From NCBI GenBank assembly GCA_937920345.1, contig CALGVA010000054.1, forward strand, positions 62,001-126,000: a DNA stretch of 64,000 bases, written 5' to 3'. Shown here in pieces: positions 7,295 through 15,221 of the stretch. The notes beneath the pieces are model-generated. The model was not told the DNA's origin, did no database searches, and was given only the letters and a program-made list of their open reading frames with translations. This DNA comes from an uncultured Lachnospiraceae bacterium (lineage in GTDB: Bacteria > Bacillota > Clostridia > Lachnospirales > Lachnospiraceae). Position numbers and translations under genes: made by a program. How positions within the stretch are numbered: the stretch's first letter is position 1; each line of letters starts with the position of its first letter.

Positions 7295-8989
7295 CTACGA
7301 TTGATTCATATATTCTTCGATCACATCCCAGATGGAGTCCACTTCAAAACCAAGCTTCCACGCCGCCACGCCGCCGATTCCGTATTTATTCATAATATTT
7401 AATTTCACGCGGATAGAATCCCCGTCCTCCAGCCACACCTGATAATGGCTGTCTCCCGACTGATATTCGCCGTAATTCTGACATGTCTTCTCATCCCACG
7501 TGGTAGTGATATTGTGATCTTTGATATACTGCTGTGCCATCTCCATACCGACCGCCTGGCTCTCCACTGTCGTACCTTTGGTCTCCCATATTCTTGTATA
7601 GAAAGGAATCGCGTTGATCACCTTATTCGCCGGCACCTCCGCAACCGTATTGGCAATCCCGTTCTCCACGAAATCAATGGACGCCACCGATCCTGCCGTA
7701 TCGCTGCTCTTATGGTGTTCGTCATAGCCCATGATGATCACATAGTCCGCCACGACACCCTGTTCTTTCCTATTATAATGATCGTTGTACCCCATCGGCA
7801 CATAATTGTCAATAGATAGCACGATTCCGTTCTGCCTGCATGCAATGGAAAGTTCTCTGATAAACTCGATGAAAGGCTGTCCGGCATCCAGACTGACTTC
7901 CTCAAAATCAATGTTGATGCCATCCAGTCCATATGTCAGCGCCGCCTCGATCAGACCGTCTATCAGATACGTCCGGGTGCTTAACCCTGCCAGAACCTCA
8001 TACGTATCTACGCCCTCGTTGGTAAAGTTGTCCACGAGTCCCCATACTTCCAGTCCCATATCATGCGCCAGATTCACGTAATCCGTTGAAGCCAGATTCG
8101 TGAAATTACCGTTATTGTCACTCAAGGCAAACCATGTCGGTGATATAACATTAACGCTCTTCACGCCCGACATCATCTCCACCAGTGTGTCGTTGCCGCC
8201 CATACCCCCAACGGCATGCCACACCAGATTGATCTTATGGTCTCTGGTATTGGACGTATAGACCGGCTCCGCATAATCCGTCACAGGTTCCGGCGTCTCC
8301 GTCGTCTTCTCACTCAGACGTTTATTTTCCACGTAGCCGATAAAAGCGTCCTCCGTCTTTACCTTCGTCCACGTTTCCATTTCCTCCAGTATAATCACCC
8401 GGTCACCCGCAGAGACATCCGTCAGGATATCGCTCTTGATCCCGCCCTGATAACGCACCTGTGTATCTTCGGCAATGGTCGCAGTCTGCCGCTCATTCCA
8501 TTCCGTATAGACCTGCATATGATTCGGCTCCGTATACAGCGCATAGGAGAAATTCGTATACTCTTTCACGAAGTCCGCCGCCACATACAGCATGTCCCCC
8601 TCGTACCTGGCAATCACGTAATCCCTGCTGCCCTCGCTGCCTCCTGCTGAGACTGTCTGCGAACCGATGGGCACGGTCACGATAGCATCCGGCAATGTAT
8701 AGATCAATAAGTTTTCTCTTTTATCCTCATAGAATCTGTCATTAAAATATTTATGCACCGTGGCAAAATCGAAGTAGCACACGCCGTCCCAAAGCCTGGC
8801 ATGTTCCTCGATCCGTTCGTCCTGCAGAATAACCGGCACATCATCACTGCCCGTGATACCGAAATATTCCGCCAGATCGGCCCGCTCCTTCGAATAAGAA
8901 TATTTTTCCGCTAATCTGGCTCCAAAGCCTATCCCCGCAACCACAATAATAAGGACGATCGCGATTAGTACCGGAATTAATTTTTTCAT
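7295..8989 (-). CDS. Membrane-anchored SH3-GH18 glycoside hydrolase-like protein
   Basis: This 564-residue protein has an N-terminal anchor (about 5-24), a beta-rich region resembling the copper amine oxidase N-domain fold (30-165), an SH3-like domain (about 170-235) and a GH18 barrel (250-560). The GH18 signature is intact: DGINIDFE, with Asp356 and the catalytic Glu363. Related clostridial and Bacillus proteins (YaaH/YdhD type) bind and cut cell wall or spore cortex; chitin is unlikely here. It has its own promoter at 9017-9045 and an AAAGGAGCTGG ribosome-binding site. Its target glycan cannot be read from sequence. Confidence 0.85.
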   Translation of the reverse strand: MKKLIPVLIAIVLIIVVAGIGFGARLAEKYSYSKERADLAEYFGITGSDDVPVILQDERIEEHARLWDGVCYFDFATVHKYFNDRFYEDKRENLLIYTLPDAIVTVPIGSQTVSAGGSEGSRDYVIARYEGDMLYVAADFVKEYTNFSYALYTEPNHMQVYTEWNERQTATIAEDTQVRYQGGIKSDILTDVSAGDRVIILEEMETWTKVKTEDAFIGYVENKRLSEKTTETPEPVTDYAEPVYTSNTRDHKINLVWHAVGGMGGNDTLVEMMSGVKSVNVISPTWFALSDNNGNFTNLASTDYVNLAHDMGLEVWGLVDNFTNEGVDTYEVLAGLSTRTYLIDGLIEAALTYGLDGINIDFEEVSLDAGQPFIEFIRELSIACRQNGIVLSIDNYVPMGYNDHYNRKEQGVVADYVIIMGYDEHHKSSDTAGSVASIDFVENGIANTVAEVPANKVINAIPFYTRIWETKGTTVESQAVGMEMAQQYIKDHNITTTWDEKTCQNYGEYQSGDSHYQVWLEDGDSIRVKLNIMNKYGIGGVAAWKLGFEVDSIWDVIEEYMNQS

Positions 8990-9016
8990 AGATCCAGCTC
9001 CTTTCTGACCGTCCTC

Positions 9017-9045
9017 ATTATAGCAAACTATTCCCTTTCAGTCAT
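9017..9045 (-). promoter_or_regulatory. Promoter of the GH18 gene
   Basis: Minus-strand ATGACT (9040-9045), a 17-base spacer, then TATAAT (9017-9022), 28 bases before the start codon. Confidence 0.6.
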
Positions 9046-9637
9046 TATAATTTTGACATTTTTCGGCACAAAGAAGGTTTTGGCCGAAATCATTTCCAAA
9101 AGATACATTCTGCACAATCGATCCAAGGTGATTACCTGCCACAGTTCCATGAAGCGGGAGCTTCTTATACCAAACCGGAGCGCTCTTTCCATAATATAAT
9201 TGACACGCAAATGTTTTTTCATACCTTTACAGATTTTCACCTGTTTCATCCTAAAAAAATGTCTGCCAAAAGAAGCATTGTGATATACTAACGGCATAAT
9301 ATACTGTATAGAATGTATAATAGCTTGCAAAGCATCACCGACATGCAAAAATAAAAAATAACTGTATAACCTACTCATTCCTTGTGAATTATAATTGTGA
9401 AATATAGAAAAGAATAAGATATGGTCTTTGATCAGGCACACCGCCTATAAGACTCTCTCCGTTCTGTGCTGCCGAACGCAGCGGAGAGAAAGATGTTATT
9501 TTATGAAGTTGTGCACGCCGCCTCCTTTCGCTGCCGACTATCGGAGACGCCTTGTAGTACGATTATAGCCATAATCTGACAAAAAAGCAAGTAAATTCTA
9601 AAATTATTAAAAATTTTTAAACACTTTATGCACACTA
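9046..9637. other. Gene-poor gap before mecA
   Basis: I see no convincing gene in this AT-rich stretch. An open minus-strand frame at 9028-9441 has a GTG start, no clear ribosome-binding site and no recognisable sequence. The main structure is an imperfect hairpin at 9455-9488 (CTCTCCG / CGGAGAG with an inner CTG/CAG stem). It has no T-run on either side. Confidence 0.5.
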
Positions 9638-9666
9638 TTGACTAAAATTGCCGTAAAGGATAAGAT
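9638..9666 (+). promoter_or_regulatory. Promoter of mecA
   Basis: TTGACT (9638-9643), a 17-base spacer, then TAAGAT (9661-9666). The untranslated leader would be about 130 bases. Confidence 0.65.
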
Positions 9667-9801
9667 GCAGGTAGCTTAAGAAGCAGGCAAAATCCGCTTT
9701 CGAAATTTACTTTGCAAATTTAATATACGCCGAAATTTCCTGATCGGGCTGCACAAACGAAATATATTTAGAATATAACGCAAAAGGATGTGATCATCAT
9801 T

Positions 9802-10578
9802 ATGAAAATAGAAAAAGTTAATGAGCAGCAGATCCGCTGCACACTCACAAGGGAAGACCTTGCCAACAGAGAACTGAAGATCAGCGAGCTCGCCTACGGT
9901 ACCGAGAAAGCCAAGACCTTGTTCCGCGACATGATGCGCCAGGCATCCTTTGAGTGCGGCTTTGAGGCGGAGGACATTCCGCTGATGATTGAGGCGATAC
10001 CATTAAATTCCGAATGCATCGTACTGATCATTACCAAAGTCGAAGATCCGGAAGAACTGGACACCCGTTTTTCCAAATTTGCGCCGTCAGTCCATGAAGA
10101 CGACGAATACGACGAGGACAGCGACGATCTGGCCGATGTCTTCTCAGAGGGCGCCGACGAAGTGCTGAACATGCTTCGCAAGATGAGCGGTTCTGAGATT
10201 TCAGAGACCTCTTCCGCGGCGGAACCTCCCGCTGCCGAACGTCCCTCCGCGCGTGACAGTGCCAAAGAGGCAGTTCAGACACCGCCCGCAAACCGTCTTT
10301 TTCACTTTCCGACACTGCACGACGTGACCAGGCTTGCACACGTGGCCGCTGCCGTGTACACGGGGAACAGTACCTTATATAAAGATGAATCACGCGGGGG
10401 CTATCTGCTGCTGATTACGCCTGACAGCCGAAGCGCTTCCGAGTTTAACCGTATCTGTAATCTGATTTCCGAATACAGCAGACCGGAAAAGGCTGCGCTC
10501 TCCACCAGGGCGTATCTGGAGGAGCACTATGAGCCGCTGATCAAAGAACATGCGATTGAAGCGCTGGCGCAGATCTAG
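9802..10578 (+). CDS. mecA: MecA-type adaptor protein for ClpC
   Basis: This 258-residue cytosolic adaptor presents substrates to the ClpC(P) protease. The N-terminal substrate-binding domain opens MKIEKVNEQQIRCTLTREDL (about 1-85). An acidic and then Ala/Pro/Ser-rich linker (95-170) contains a run of Asp and Glu. The C-terminal ClpC-binding domain (about 175-258) includes FPTLHDVTRLA and YLLLITP. The ATG at 9802 fits the family N-terminus; an in-frame GTG lies at 9790. It is a single gene with its own promoter and terminator. Its actual substrates are unknown. Confidence 0.88.
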   Translation: MKIEKVNEQQIRCTLTREDLANRELKISELAYGTEKAKTLFRDMMRQASFECGFEAEDIPLMIEAIPLNSECIVLIITKVEDPEELDTRFSKFAPSVHEDDEYDEDSDDLADVFSEGADEVLNMLRKMSGSEISETSSAAEPPAAERPSARDSAKEAVQTPPANRLFHFPTLHDVTRLAHVAAAVYTGNSTLYKDESRGGYLLLITPDSRSASEFNRICNLISEYSRPEKAALSTRAYLEEHYEPLIKEHAIEALAQI

Positions 10579-10596
10579 TACAGGACAGAAAATATT

Positions 10597-10635
10597 AAAA
10601 AGCAACCGCACCGGTCAAGGTTAAGGTTGCTTTTT
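10597..10635 (+). terminator. Terminator after mecA
   Basis: Stem AAAAAGCAACC / GGTTGCTTTTT with a 17-base loop. It could act in both directions, but the minus-strand gene at 10684 reads towards it. Confidence 0.85.
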
Positions 10636-10683
10636 GATTTATACCTATAACTAAGACAAACCGAATATCGCTTTTTGTACTTC

Positions 10684-10875
10684 CTAGACAGCCGCGATCT
10701 TAGCCATCAGGTCATCCACCGCAATACCATGCACCATAGCCGCCTCTTCCAGTGTCTCTCCCTGCGCGGAAGGGCACCCGAGACAGTGCATCCCGATCTC
10801 CATAAGTACCGGTGCGATATCCGGATTCGCTCTCAGCGCTTCACCGATTGTTGTGTCCTTTGTAATATCTGCCAT
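10684..10875 (-). CDS. DUF1858 domain protein
   Basis: This is a 63-residue protein. The pattern ITKDTTIGEAL...PVLMEIGMHCLGCPSAQGETLEEAA matches DUF1858, a small helical domain related to the ScdA N-terminal domain. Its CxxC (HCLGCP) could bind a metal or take part in redox chemistry, but this is unproven. The ATG at 10875 lies eight bases after GGAGG; upstream frames extend into unconserved sequence. It converges with mecA. Confidence 0.85.
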   Translation of the reverse strand: MADITKDTTIGEALRANPDIAPVLMEIGMHCLGCPSAQGETLEEAAMVHGIAVDDLMAKIAAV

Positions 10876-11254
10876 GATCATTACCTCCGTCCATTCTGCT
10901 CCCGATGTCTTTTCCTGCCCTGGTCCGTGCTCACAACAAAGTCCCGCGTCCCGCATCGGAAGAATATTTTATTTTTGTGTCATTAGCATGTATTATTTCA
11001 CATGCCTTTATGTTTCATAAGTATAATAGGAAAAAAGAATTCGCGCAAGTCATATCTTTATATGAACCAATTATGAACCAGACGTTATATTTCCCCCCTT
11101 ATTGTTGTCCTTTTATCAGACATCATCTACGCTGATTCGACGATTGTCCCACCCCGGTTCTCTCATTGTTTGAACAAAATATTCTTTACATACAATTTTC
11201 ACAAATTTTTTATAAAAACCTGCCATTTGTATGAGAAAAAGTACAAAGCCCGAC
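10876..11254. other. Intergenic region before the pfl cluster
   Basis: About 380 bases with no supported gene. It holds a small palindrome (GCATGT...ACATGC, 10988-11007) and AT-rich sequence. The short open frames on the minus strand here lack ribosome-binding sites. Confidence 0.5.
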
Positions 11255-11284
11255 TTGACTCTTCTACTTGCTATAACATATAAT
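11255..11284 (+). promoter_or_regulatory. Promoter of the pfl cluster
   Basis: TTGACT (11255-11260), an 18-base spacer, then TATAAT (11279-11284). Confidence 0.7.
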
Positions 11285-11324
11285 ATGTGTACTGGATAAG
11301 CATTTTTCGGCATTTTATTAAAAA

Positions 11325-11340
11325 TGTCAAAAATTTAACA
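11325..11340 (+). promoter_or_regulatory. Possible Rex-like operator in the pfl leader
   Basis: TGTCAA-AAAT-TTAACA is an inverted repeat with one mismatch to the clostridial Rex pattern TGTTAA-N4-TTAACA. It lies about 35 bases after the predicted transcription start, where a repressor could block elongation. Rex senses the NADH/NAD+ ratio and controls fermentation genes in related bacteria. The assignment is inferred from the pattern only. Confidence 0.35.
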
Positions 11341-11369
11341 AAATAATATTGATAGGAGGCTATTTCAAA

Positions 11370-13409
11370 ATGAGACCAGAATGGAAAGATTTTGTAGGCG
11401 GCAAGTGGGACAAAGAAGTCAATGTTCGCGACTTCATCCAGAGAAACTATCATCCTTATGACGGTGATGAGTCCTTCCTGGCTGAGGCTACACAGAACAC
11501 AAAAGATTTATGGGCACAGGTTCTTGACTTACAGAAGCAGGAGCGTGAGGCAGGCGGCGTACTTGATATGGATACAAAGGTGGTATCTACTATCACATCC
11601 CACGGCCCCGGCTACTTAGATAAGAGCAAAGAGACTATCGTAGGTTTCCAGACAGATAAGCCTTTCAAACGTTCTTTACAGCCTTACGGCGGTATCAGAA
11701 TGGCAGAGAAGGCATGCTCTGACAACGGCTACGAAGTAGATCCTGAGATCAGCGAGTTCTTCTCTACACACAGAAAGACACACAACGCAGGCTGTTTCGA
11801 TGCATATAATGCAGAGATGAGAGCATGCCGTTCTTCTCATATCATCACAGGTCTTCCGGATGCATACGGACGCGGACGTATCATCGGCGACTACAGACGT
11901 GTTGCTCTGTACGGTATCGACAGACTGATCGAAGACAAACAGGCACAGAAAGATTCTACCGGCCGCGTTATGACCGATGATGTGATCCGTCTTCGTGAAG
12001 AATTATCCGAGCAGATGGTTGCTCTGAAGCTGATGAAAGAAATGGCTGCTTCCTACGGTTGCGATATTTCCAAGCCCGCTACCAACGTACAGGAAGCTAT
12101 TCAGGCTACTTATTTCGGATACCTTTGCTCCGTAAAAGAGCAAAATGGTGCTGCTATGTCCCTCGGACGTACATCTACATTCCTTGATATCTACGCTGAG
12201 AGAGATCTGGCTAACGGCACATTCACAGAGCAGCAGATTCAGGAGTTCGTTGATCACTTCATCATGAAGTTAAGACTGATTAAATTTGCGCGTACACCTG
12301 AGTACAACCAGATTTTCGCTGGCGATCCGGTATGGGTAACAGAGTCCCTCGGCGGTGTCGGCGTTGACGGTCGTCCGATGGTAACGAAGATGAGCTTCCG
12401 TTATCTGCACACACTGACCAACTTAGGACCTTCTCCGGAGCCGAACCTGACAGTTCTGTGGTCCACAAGACTTCCTGAGAACTGGAAGAAATACTGTGCT
12501 AAGATGTCCATCCAGACTTCTTCCATTCAGTATGAGAACGATGATCTGATGAGAGTGACACACGGTGATGACTACGGTATCGCATGCTGCGTATCCTCCA
12601 TGGTTATCGGTAAGGAAATGCAGTTCTTCGGTGCCCGCGCTAACCTTGCAAAATGTCTGCTTTACGCATTAAACGGCGGTGTTGACGAAGTAACCAAGAA
12701 ACAGGTTGGCCCGAAATATCGTCCTGTATCCGGCGATGTTCTTGAGTACAATGATGTTCTGGATAAGTTCCTTGACATGATGGAGTGGCAGGCAGACGTG
12801 TATGTAAATACACTGAACATCATCCACTACATGCATGACAAATACTGCTATGAGAGAGCAGAAATGGCTCTTCATGACAGAGACGTTAAGCGTTACTTCG
12901 CAACAGGTGTTGCAGGTCTGTCAATCGTGGCTGACTCCTTATCTGCTATCAAGTATGCTAAGGTTGAGCCGATCAGAGATGAAGACGGCATTATCGTTGA
13001 CTTCAAGACAACCGGTGACTTCCCGAAATATGGTAATGACGACGACCGCGTAGATGAGATCGCTCAGGAGATCGTTCACAAGTTCATGACAGCGATCAGA
13101 AGACATCACACCTACAGAAACGGTGTTCCTACAACCTCCATCCTTACCATTACCTCTAACGTAACTTACGGTAAGGCTACAGGTAACACACCTGACGGAC
13201 GTAAGAAAGGTCAGCCTTTCGCTCCGGGTGCTAACCCGATGCACGGCCGTGATACTCACGGTGCAGTAGCTTCCCTGTCTTCCGTATCCAAGCTTCCGTT
13301 CAACGATGCACAGGATGGTATCTCCAATACCTTCACCATCATTCCGGGCGCGCTTGGTAAAGAGGATCAGGTATTTGCAGGCGATATCGAATTAGATTTG
13401 AATAAATAA
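11370..13409 (+). CDS. pflB: Pyruvate formate-lyase core subunit lacking the glycyl-radical domain
   Basis: This 679-residue protein covers the PFL barrel: it starts MRPEWKDFVGGKWDKEVNVR and keeps the catalytic pair Cys406-Cys407 in YGIACCVSSM. It also has FGARANLAKCLLYALNGG and the late motifs GNTPDGRKKGQPFAPGANPM and GALGKEDQV. It then stops at a TAA about 10 residues later, where ordinary PFL (about 750 residues in E. coli) continues into the glycyl-radical domain. That domain is encoded separately at 13793-14032. The start follows AGGAGG. PFL converts pyruvate and CoA to acetyl-CoA and formate. Nothing suggests a frameshift: each piece has its own start and ribosome-binding site. Confidence 0.95.
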   Translation: MRPEWKDFVGGKWDKEVNVRDFIQRNYHPYDGDESFLAEATQNTKDLWAQVLDLQKQEREAGGVLDMDTKVVSTITSHGPGYLDKSKETIVGFQTDKPFKRSLQPYGGIRMAEKACSDNGYEVDPEISEFFSTHRKTHNAGCFDAYNAEMRACRSSHIITGLPDAYGRGRIIGDYRRVALYGIDRLIEDKQAQKDSTGRVMTDDVIRLREELSEQMVALKLMKEMAASYGCDISKPATNVQEAIQATYFGYLCSVKEQNGAAMSLGRTSTFLDIYAERDLANGTFTEQQIQEFVDHFIMKLRLIKFARTPEYNQIFAGDPVWVTESLGGVGVDGRPMVTKMSFRYLHTLTNLGPSPEPNLTVLWSTRLPENWKKYCAKMSIQTSSIQYENDDLMRVTHGDDYGIACCVSSMVIGKEMQFFGARANLAKCLLYALNGGVDEVTKKQVGPKYRPVSGDVLEYNDVLDKFLDMMEWQADVYVNTLNIIHYMHDKYCYERAEMALHDRDVKRYFATGVAGLSIVADSLSAIKYAKVEPIRDEDGIIVDFKTTGDFPKYGNDDDRVDEIAQEIVHKFMTAIRRHHTYRNGVPTTSILTITSNVTYGKATGNTPDGRKKGQPFAPGANPMHGRDTHGAVASLSSVSKLPFNDAQDGISNTFTIIPGALGKEDQVFAGDIELDLNK

Positions 13410-13433
13410 TCCATATATGGCGCATTTTTCCGA

Positions 13434-13462
13434 GTGATAACAGGTACTGTTTCGTGTATAAT
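13434..13462 (+). promoter_or_regulatory. Possible internal promoter before the two small pfl genes
   Basis: GTGATA (13434-13439), a 17-base spacer, then a perfect TATAAT (13457-13462), 47 bases before the 68-residue gene. It would let the small subunits be made independently of the core. Confidence 0.45.
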
Positions 13463-13509
13463 ATTCTATATAGAGATAAACACGGCAGTCAGGAAAGGAA
13501 GATGAATCT

Positions 13510-13716
13510 ATGGATAACAATCAGATGATTGAAGACTTTGTCAAGATGATGGATTCCGGCATGGCACAGGGTGTCGGGCATGTGAATGTAGATGTCGATG
13601 ACAAGGCTGACAATTCCAAAAAAAATGTGCAGACAATGGGGTGCACGGATTGCTCCCGTACCCCGTTAGCCTGCAGTGTCCCGACACTTCATGAGGGTCT
13701 GGATGACTATAAGTAA
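13510..13716 (+). CDS. Small protein related to the PFL radical domain, with Cys-rich tail in place of the radical loop
   Basis: This 68-residue protein starts after AGGAAAGGAAG. Residues 7-29 (IEDFVKMMDSGMAQGVGHVNVDV) align without gaps to residues 7-29 of the downstream glycyl-radical subunit. By eye 7 of 23 are identical (V11, D15, G21, H24, N26, V27, V29), and most others are conservative. The RVSGYAVNF radical loop is absent. Instead there is Cys45-x2-Cys48-x6-Cys55 in a short tail ending in an acidic stretch. I do not know a described function. It could be a structural stand-in for the radical domain, a metal- or redox-sensing subunit, or an assembly factor. It lies 100 bases after the core gene and 76 before the radical subunit. 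Confidence 0.85.
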   Translation: MDNNQMIEDFVKMMDSGMAQGVGHVNVDVDDKADNSKKNVQTMGCTDCSRTPLACSVPTLHEGLDDYK

Positions 13717-13792
13717 ACGTCGAGATATGCCCGGTTCATTTACGGGTAATGGCTCGATCAATCATAAAGTAATATAATAGGAGGACAATACA

Positions 13793-14032
13793 ATGGCAGC
13801 AAATGCTCAGGTAGATAACTTAGTTTCTTTATTAGATGGCTATGCAACCAAAGGCGGTCATCACCTTAACGTAAACGTACTCAACAGAGATACATTATTA
13901 GATGCGCAGAAGCATCCTGAGAACTATCCTCAGTTGACGATCCGTGTATCCGGTTATGCTGTTAACTTCATCAAGTTGACACCGGAGCAGCAGGCAGACG
14001 TTATCTCTCGTACATTCCACGAGTCAGTATAA
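13793..14032 (+). CDS. Separate glycyl-radical subunit of pyruvate formate-lyase
   Basis: This 79-residue protein matches the C-terminal segment of PFL from end to end: LVSLLDGYATKGGHHLNVNV, then YPQLTIRVSGYAVNF with the radical glycine at Gly54, then LTPEQQADVISRTF. It resembles the spare-part protein GrcA (YfiD) of enterobacteria. Here, however, the core gene in the same cluster lacks this domain, so the protein should be an obligate subunit. A strong ribosome-binding site (AGGAGGACAATACA) precedes the ATG. A hairpin (TCGAG...CTCGA with inner CCCG/CGGG) lies just upstream at about 13720-13757. Confidence 0.93.
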   Translation: MAANAQVDNLVSLLDGYATKGGHHLNVNVLNRDTLLDAQKHPENYPQLTIRVSGYAVNFIKLTPEQQADVISRTFHESV

Positions 14033-14198
14033 TTGTGGTAACGTTCAGCTTGCACTTTTCCGCGCGTAAAATTGCTCTGTATGCGATTTTGCGAGTTGTG
14101 CAGGCGCCAAAATGCGACTTCGGAGCATTTTGTGTGCATCAGACGTGACAGTGAAGCCGAAGGCTGAACTGTTATTAATTGCGAAAGTCAATTACGAA
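14033..14198. repeat. Chain of hairpins after the radical-subunit gene
   Basis: Within 165 bases there are at least three stems: AAAATTGC / GCGATTTT (about 14068-14092), CAAAATGC / GCATTTTG around a GACTTCGGA loop (about 14109-14133), and ACAGT...GCC / GGC...ACTGT (about 14147-14171). They precede the terminator at 14199. Confidence 0.6.
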
Positions 14199-14230
14199 GG
14201 AGTCTTGCATAAGCAAGGCTCCTTTTGTTA
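14199..14230 (+). terminator. Terminator between the radical subunit and pflA
   Basis: 10-bp stem GGAGTCTTGC / GCAAGGCTCC (one G-U pair), loop ATAA, then TTTTGTT. It would separate the small-subunit transcript from pflA, at least in part. Confidence 0.75.
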
Positions 14231-14236
14231 TAATAA

Positions 14237-14341
14237 CAGTAAGCCTCTTCGAGGCTTACTGTGCGAGATTTGCTTCGCAAACTCGAAGTTAGAATAGCAT
14301 TGTGTAAGTCTCGAAGAGACTTACTGTGCGAGATTTGCTTC
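14237..14341. repeat. Direct repeats and TTC/GAA-loop palindromes before pflA
   Basis: A perfect 11-bp palindrome (CAGTAAGCCTC-TTC-GAGGCTTACTG, 14237-14261) is followed by CGAG-TTTGC-TTC-GCAAA-CTCG (14264-14285). Then comes GTAAGTCTC-GAA-GAGACTTAC (14304-14324). A 22-base stretch containing GTGCGAGATTTGCTTC occurs at 14255-14276 and again at 14320-14341. The units look like partly duplicated members of the palindrome family also seen near 1341, 22210, 50804 and 55940. Confidence 0.8.
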
Positions 14342-14382
14342 AATGCCAAACTCAAAAACAATATGAAAGAAGGTCACACAAT

Positions 14383-15147
14383 ATGCAGGGACGAATTCAT
14401 TCATTAGAAAGCTTTGGAACAGTAGACGGACCGGGAACACGTTTTGTTGTGTTTGTACAGGGTTGTCCTATGCGCTGCGCCTACTGTCATAATCCCGATA
14501 CCTGGGCTATGACCGGGGGAACGATGATGGAACCGGAAGAAATTTTTGAACAGTATAAGCGCAATGAGGCGTTTTACAAAGGCGGCGGCATCACTGTCAC
14601 CGGCGGCGAGCCGTTGATGCAGGTAGATTTCTTAATAGACCTATTTACGATTGCCAAGGCAAACAATGTGCACACCTGTATCGACTCTTCCGGGATCGCG
14701 TATAAGAAGAACGCCAATCCGGAGTGGCTCGCTAAACTGGACAAATTAATGACCCTGACCGATCTTGTCATGTTAGACATTAAGCATATCGACCCTGAGA
14801 AGCATAAGGAGCTGACTTCCCAGCCCAATGATGGTATTCTTGCTTTTGCGGAATACCTGGATAAGAAACATGTAGACGTGTGGATTCGCCACGTCATTGT
14901 TCCCGGCATCACAGACGATGATAAATACCTGTTCCAGCTCGGCTACTTCATCGGCGGTTTATCCAACCTGAAGGCGCTGGATGCACTTCCCTATCACACC
15001 ATGGGGAAACCGAAGTACGAAAAGCTCGGTATGGAGTACAAATTAGACGGCGTAGAAGCTATGGATAAAAACAAATTAGTCGAGAAGAAGCAAGTGATCC
15101 TGGACGGAATCAAAAAACGCCGTGCAGAACTGAATACACCTGCATAA
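14383..15147 (+). CDS. pflA: Pyruvate formate-lyase activating enzyme (radical SAM)
   Basis: This 254-residue radical SAM enzyme uses a [4Fe-4S] cluster and S-adenosylmethionine to place the glycyl radical on PFL. The cluster motif CPMRCAYC lies near residue 30, followed by HNPDTW, typical of PFL-AE. TVTGGEPLMQ supplies the SAM-binding glycines. It ends with the family pattern LDALPYHTMGKPKYEKLG. The ATG at 14383 follows AGAAGG. Here its target would be Gly54 of the separate 79-residue subunit. The gene lies after a terminator and a repeat cluster, so it may have its own promoter. Confidence 0.95.
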   Translation: MQGRIHSLESFGTVDGPGTRFVVFVQGCPMRCAYCHNPDTWAMTGGTMMEPEEIFEQYKRNEAFYKGGGITVTGGEPLMQVDFLIDLFTIAKANNVHTCIDSSGIAYKKNANPEWLAKLDKLMTLTDLVMLDIKHIDPEKHKELTSQPNDGILAFAEYLDKKHVDVWIRHVIVPGITDDDKYLFQLGYFIGGLSNLKALDALPYHTMGKPKYEKLGMEYKLDGVEAMDKNKLVEKKQVILDGIKKRRAELNTPA

Positions 15148-15179
15148 AGCTGTTTCCAAAAAAAGCTATACATTGCCAC

Positions 15180-15208
15180 TTGTATATTAGTATCTTTTAT
15201 ATTAAAAT
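15180..15208 (+). promoter_or_regulatory. Promoter of the ferredoxin gene
   Basis: TTGTAT (15180-15185), a 17-base spacer, then TAAAAT (15203-15208). Confidence 0.55.
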
Positions 15209-15221
15209 AGAGACATGGCGA

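Noticed and set aside
9028..9441. Open minus-strand frame of 137 codons
   Set aside because: GTG start without a ribosome-binding site, no recognisable domain, and it overlaps the GH18 promoter.
13409..13793. Split PFL as a frameshift or pseudogene
   Set aside because: Each part has its own start, stop and ribosome-binding site, a third gene lies between them, and all catalytic residues are kept.
13793..14032. Simple GrcA spare part for an intact PFL
   Set aside because: The PFL gene of this cluster has no radical domain, so the protein should be an essential subunit rather than a spare.
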